From assembly GCA_964419145.1 (NCBI GenBank), contig CAYQOM010000001.1:248001-312000 (forward strand): a stretch of DNA of 64,000 bases, read 5' to 3'. Both the position numbers and the translations under genes were made by a program. Each line of letters starts with the position of its first letter. Position 1 is the stretch's first letter. The notes below the pieces were generated by a model. That model was not told where the DNA came from, did not search any database, and was given only the letters and a program-made list of their open reading frames with translations. The stretch is from UBA2336 sp964419145 (GTDB lineage Bacteria; Bacteroidota; Bacteroidia; Cytophagales; Cyclobacteriaceae). Positions 61,353 through 64,000 of the stretch are shown one piece after another.

Positions 61353-62018
61353 TTAACTGCGCCAAATATACGGGAACAAAATGTACCCCAACGCACCGGA
61401 AATACAATTAATGGCCAGCAGGTTTAACAACTCATCCGAACTGGCCGAAAGTTCCAATCCGTCCAACGCATTTTTTGTGGCCCGCACTGCCATCAACAAA
61501 ATGGAAATCACCACCGGAAAACTCAACACCGCCATCAACACATTGCTGTTGTTTGCCTTTGCGGCAATACCCGAAATCAAACTCAGCGAAGTAGAAAATC
61601 CAACAGATGCCAACAGCAGCACCATAAAAAACGTAAGCTGATCCTGCACCGGATTGAAAATGAAAATCGAGAACAGTAAATAACCGGTAAGCGAAATCAG
61701 CCAACAGAGTAACGTGTTGTACAGAATTTTTGAAAGGATAATCTGCTGCGGGCTGGCAATCGTGTACAAATAAATGAATACACCCTTTTTCTCGCCAATA
61801 AAACTCTTGGCCACACTGTTCACTACCGAAAACAAAATGGTGAGCCAAAACAAGGCCGACCAGGTGGCAGGGCTGATGGAATTCTGCTTCAGGTTAAACG
61901 TGAGGTAACAGATAAAAATCAGGCTGAACAGGTAAAGCCCAAGCCCGGCTATAACCGACTTACGCCTGAGCTCCAGGATGAACTCTTTCTTCAGCAGTTG
62001 TACGATAATTCTGTTCAA
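61353..62018 (-). CDS. ccmB: Heme exporter protein CcmB
   Basis: 221 residues with six membrane helices. The N-terminal VQLLKKEFILELRRKSVI and the FSVVNSVAKSFIGEKKGVFIYLY part (by position ~66-88) fit the CcmB ABC-2 type family, as do SLISGIAAKANNSNVLMAVL and VISILLMAVRA. CcmB pairs with the ATPase CcmA to release heme-loaded CcmE. CcmA is not encoded here, so the ATPase must be elsewhere. It is the first gene of the minus-strand ccm operon. Confidence 0.92.
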   Translation of the reverse strand: MNRIIVQLLKKEFILELRRKSVIAGLGLYLFSLIFICYLTFNLKQNSISPATWSALFWLTILFSVVNSVAKSFIGEKKGVFIYLYTIASPQQIILSKILYNTLLCWLISLTGYLLFSIFIFNPVQDQLTFFMVLLLASVGFSTSLSLISGIAAKANNSNVLMAVLSFPVVISILLMAVRATKNALDGLELSASSDELLNLLAINCISGALGYILFPYIWRS

Positions 62019-62090
62019 AACCGGTAAAAACGGGGTTGCACAAGTTTATTGAAAATCGAGGCAAATTAGCGGTCGCAGCCCATAAATTAT

Positions 62091-62098
62091 TAGTTTTG
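62091..62098 (+). promoter_or_regulatory. Candidate -7 element for the UDP-glucuronate epimerase gene
   Basis: TAGTTTTG fits TAnnTTTG, 20 bases before the ATG at 62119. No -33 element at standard spacing. It lies in the divergent gap shared with the ccm operon. Confidence 0.45.
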
Positions 62099-62118
62099 CA
62101 CTCCTTTTACCATTAGAA

Positions 62119-63144
62119 ATGAGTACAAAAAACAGGGCTTTAATCACAGGAGCTGCCGGATTTATCGGGTTTCACCTGAGCAAGCGGCTTTGTGCCGAAG
62201 GGTATGCCGTAACCGGCACCGACAACCTGAACGACTACTACGATGTAACGCTGAAACAATCGCGGTTAAACATCCTCAAATCGTTACCGAATTTTACGTT
62301 TGTTGAAGCTGATTTAACAGACAAAAAGAAAATTGACGCGCTGTTCAAGGAGCATCAATTTAAATACGTAGTAAACCTGGCTGCGCAGGCCGGTGTGCGC
62401 TACTCCCTCACCAATCCGTACGCATACCTGGAAAGTAACATGCACGGCTTTCTGAATATTTTGGAAGCATGTCGCCATAATAAAACAGAGCATCTTGTTT
62501 ACGCTTCATCCAGTTCAGTGTATGGGGCCAATAAAAAGATGCCGTTCTCGGTTCATCACAATGTTGACCATCCACTCTCGTTGTATGCCGCTTCAAAAAA
62601 ATCAAATGAATTGATGGCGCATACCTACTCAGCGTTATATAATTTACCAACAACGGGATTGCGTTTCTTTACGGTATACGGTCCGTATGGCCGGCCAGAT
62701 ATGGCGCTATTCATTTTTACGAAAGCGATTGTAGAAGGAACGCCTATTGATGTGTACAACCACGGAAAAATGTTGCGTGACTTTACCTACATCGATGATA
62801 TTGTTGAAGGGATAACACGGCTTGTGCCGCTAACGCCAAAACCAAATCCAGGTTGGGATGGTCATCACCCCGATCCTGCCACCAGCTTTGCGCCCTACAA
62901 AATTTACAACATCGGTAATAATAAGCCGGTCCAACTGCTTCATTTCATTGAAGTGATTGAAGAGAAGCTTGGAAAAAAAGCCATCAAGAATTTTATGCCC
63001 ATACAAGATGGCGATGTGCCTGAAACCTATGCCGATGTGGATGACCTGATGCGCGATGCAGGCTTTAAACCCGCCACCAGTATTGAAGAAGGCATCGGAA
63101 AATTCATTGAGTGGTACACGGAATACTATAAAATCAAGAAATAA
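62119..63144 (+). CDS. UDP-glucuronate 4-epimerase-like NAD-dependent epimerase
   Basis: 341 residues. Extended SDR fold: NAD loop GAAGFIGFHLSKRL near residues 11-24, the catalytic triad region SSSSVYGANKKMPF with Tyr-x-x-x-Lys in YAASKKSNELMAH, and the substrate-binding RFFTVYGPYGRPDMALF. This last motif and the length match the UDP-GlcA 4-epimerases (Cap1J/LspL-type), which make UDP-galacturonate for surface polysaccharides. It is followed by a UDP-sugar dehydrogenase gene, as at the start of many capsule loci. The start is ATG 62119. Confidence 0.88.
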   Translation: MSTKNRALITGAAGFIGFHLSKRLCAEGYAVTGTDNLNDYYDVTLKQSRLNILKSLPNFTFVEADLTDKKKIDALFKEHQFKYVVNLAAQAGVRYSLTNPYAYLESNMHGFLNILEACRHNKTEHLVYASSSSVYGANKKMPFSVHHNVDHPLSLYAASKKSNELMAHTYSALYNLPTTGLRFFTVYGPYGRPDMALFIFTKAIVEGTPIDVYNHGKMLRDFTYIDDIVEGITRLVPLTPKPNPGWDGHHPDPATSFAPYKIYNIGNNKPVQLLHFIEVIEEKLGKKAIKNFMPIQDGDVPETYADVDDLMRDAGFKPATSIEEGIGKFIEWYTEYYKIKK

Positions 63145-63152
63145 AATTTTAC

Positions 63153-64000
63153 ATGGAAAAAATCGGAATTATCGGATTAGGATACGTTGGTCTGCCCCTG
63201 GCTGTTGAATTCGGTAAGGTGATGGATGTTGTTGGCTTTGACATCAACAAAGAACGTATTGCAGAATTAGAGAAGGGCCATGACCGCACGCGCGAAGTGG
63301 AAGACCGTGAACTGAAAGCCGCAACCAAACTTACCTTCTCACATGACCTGAACGACCTGAAATCAGTAAACTATTTCATTGTAACCGTGCCCACACCGGT
63401 TGATGAATACCGCAAGCCTGATTTGCGTCCATTACAAAGCGCCAGCAAAACAGTAGGCGCGGTAATCAAAAAAGGTGACATCGTGATTTATGAATCCACG
63501 GTTTATCCGGGCTGTACCGAAGAAGATTGCGTGCCGATTATTGAACAGGTGAGTGGCCTGAAATACAATGTTGATTTCTTCTGCGGCTATTCACCTGAGC
63601 GCATTAACCCCGGTGACAAACTGCATCGGGTTACCACCATTAAAAAAGTTACCAGCGGAAGCACCCCTGAGGTGGCTGAAAAGGTGGATCAACTCTACCG
63701 TAAGGTAATCCAGGCTGGTACGCACAAAGCCTCTTCAATTCGAGTGGCCGAAGCAGCAAAAGTTATTGAAAATGCACAGCGCGATATCAACATCGCCTTT
63801 GTAAATGAGCTGGCGCTGATTTTTGATAAAATGGGTATCGATACACACGAAGTGTTGGAAGCGGCCGGAACGAAGTGGAATTTTCTTCCCTTCAAACCCG
63901 GATTGGTAGGCGGACATTGCATTGGTGTCGATCCATATTACCTCACCTACAAGGCAGAAAGTATGGGGTATCATCCTGAAGTTATTTTGGCAGGTCGAAG
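63153..64000 (+). CDS. Nucleotide-sugar dehydrogenase, TviB/WbpO family (cut by the right edge)
   Basis: 282 full codons are present from ATG 63153, eight bases after the epimerase stop. NAD loop IGLGYVGLPLAVEF near residues 6-19; TVPTPVDEYRKPDL, YESTVYPGCTEEDCVP, GYSPERINPGDK and AAKVIENAQRDINIAFVNE. The catalytic Cys256 is in GGHCIGVDPYYL. The PGCTEE and SPERINPGD parts mark the UDP-N-acetylhexosamine 6-dehydrogenase group (uronic acids of capsules and Vi-type antigens). It is most likely cotranscribed with the epimerase. Confidence 0.92.
   Translation, partial: MEKIGIIGLGYVGLPLAVEFGKVMDVVGFDINKERIAELEKGHDRTREVEDRELKAATKLTFSHDLNDLKSVNYFIVTVPTPVDEYRKPDLRPLQSASKTVGAVIKKGDIVIYESTVYPGCTEEDCVPIIEQVSGLKYNVDFFCGYSPERINPGDKLHRVTTIKKVTSGSTPEVAEKVDQLYRKVIQAGTHKASSIRVAEAAKVIENAQRDINIAFVNELALIFDKMGIDTHEVLEAAGTKWNFLPFKPGLVGGHCIGVDPYYLTYKAESMGYHPEVILAGR

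Noticed and set aside
63695..63974. Two antisense frames opposite the nucleotide-sugar dehydrogenase
   Set aside because: The plus strand encodes the dehydrogenase with its catalytic Cys and continuous family motifs up to the window edge.
1..64000. tRNA, rRNA, CRISPR arrays, riboswitches, replication origin
   Set aside because: I looked through the intergenic gaps, all short except 22413-22857, and saw no cloverleaf, array of spaced repeats, DnaA-box cluster or known riboswitch core that I could support by eye.

Overview
The window reads as a chromosomal segment from a member of the Bacteroidota, most likely Cytophagales (a Cyclobacteriaceae/Chryseolinea-like lineage). The grounds are: a C-terminal type IX secretion sorting domain with a YPNP motif on a secreted protease; Bacteroidota-type promoters (TAnnTTTG at -7) upstream of several genes; a bacterial geranylgeranylglyceryl phosphate synthase; a DUF4834 protein; a SecA without the C-terminal zinc motif; and a short CarB without the MGS domain. 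The sequence is draft quality: a 10-N gap lies at 17334-17343 and both ends cut through genes. I found no rRNA, tRNA, CRISPR array, integrase or complete transposon.

Layout. 1-1947 (minus): a tight string of RDD membrane protein, cytochrome-b5-like protein, UbiA-like prenyltransferase and a cut-off GlcNAc-kinase-like gene. 1989-3945 (plus): a lipoprotein dipeptidase and a small beta-barrel protein. 4006-10214 (plus): a six-gene envelope operon of SpoIIM-like, multi-TM, DUF4129, DUF4350, MoxR AAA+ ATPase and DUF58 proteins. 10305-13676: a giant T9SS-exported metalloprotease. 13782-18345: carB, a zeta-toxin-like ATPase with a small overlapping partner, DUF4834 and dapF, all very tightly packed. 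18544-22412: secA and a SPOR-like lipoprotein. 22413-22857: a gene-free stretch holding a perfect hairpin and repeat-like sequence. 22858-27367: M20 amidohydrolase, Na/Pi cotransporter, then overlapping holin-X-like, unknown membrane and GGGP synthase genes.

27368-29130 is an AT-rich islet of three unrecognised exported proteins. 29156-33809 holds a DUF4406-like protein, an MBL-fold hydrolase, a GyrI-like protein, a small membrane protein, a DUF2520 oxidoreductase (minus) and an acetyl-CoA hydrolase/transferase. 33810-36756 (minus): cysteine desulfurase, phosphoglucosamine mutase and a small four-cysteine membrane protein. 36840-38034: mazG and sdpI-like. 38036-40175 (minus): antiporter and a tandem universal stress protein. 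40293-43001: two paralogous histidine kinases. 43066-47895: glyS, an M90 peptidase and an RND/MMPL exporter. 47998-52467: ileS (long, with two AT-rich patches) and lspA. 52563-57349: amino acid permease, FtsX-type permease (minus) and an orphan lipoprotein.

57368-62018 (minus) is the cytochrome c maturation operon ccmB-C-D-E-F, with a CX3Y-type CcmE and no ccmA in view. 62119-64000 opens a surface polysaccharide locus with a UDP-glucuronate 4-epimerase and a truncated nucleotide-sugar dehydrogenase.

Most genes are housekeeping. The parts most worth a second look are the MoxR/DUF58/SpoIIM envelope operon, the zeta-like pair inside the carB-dapF run, the mosaic base composition of ileS, the GGGP synthase neighbourhood, the tandem kinases and the AT-rich orphan islet. 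All family calls come from reading translated sequence, not from database searches.
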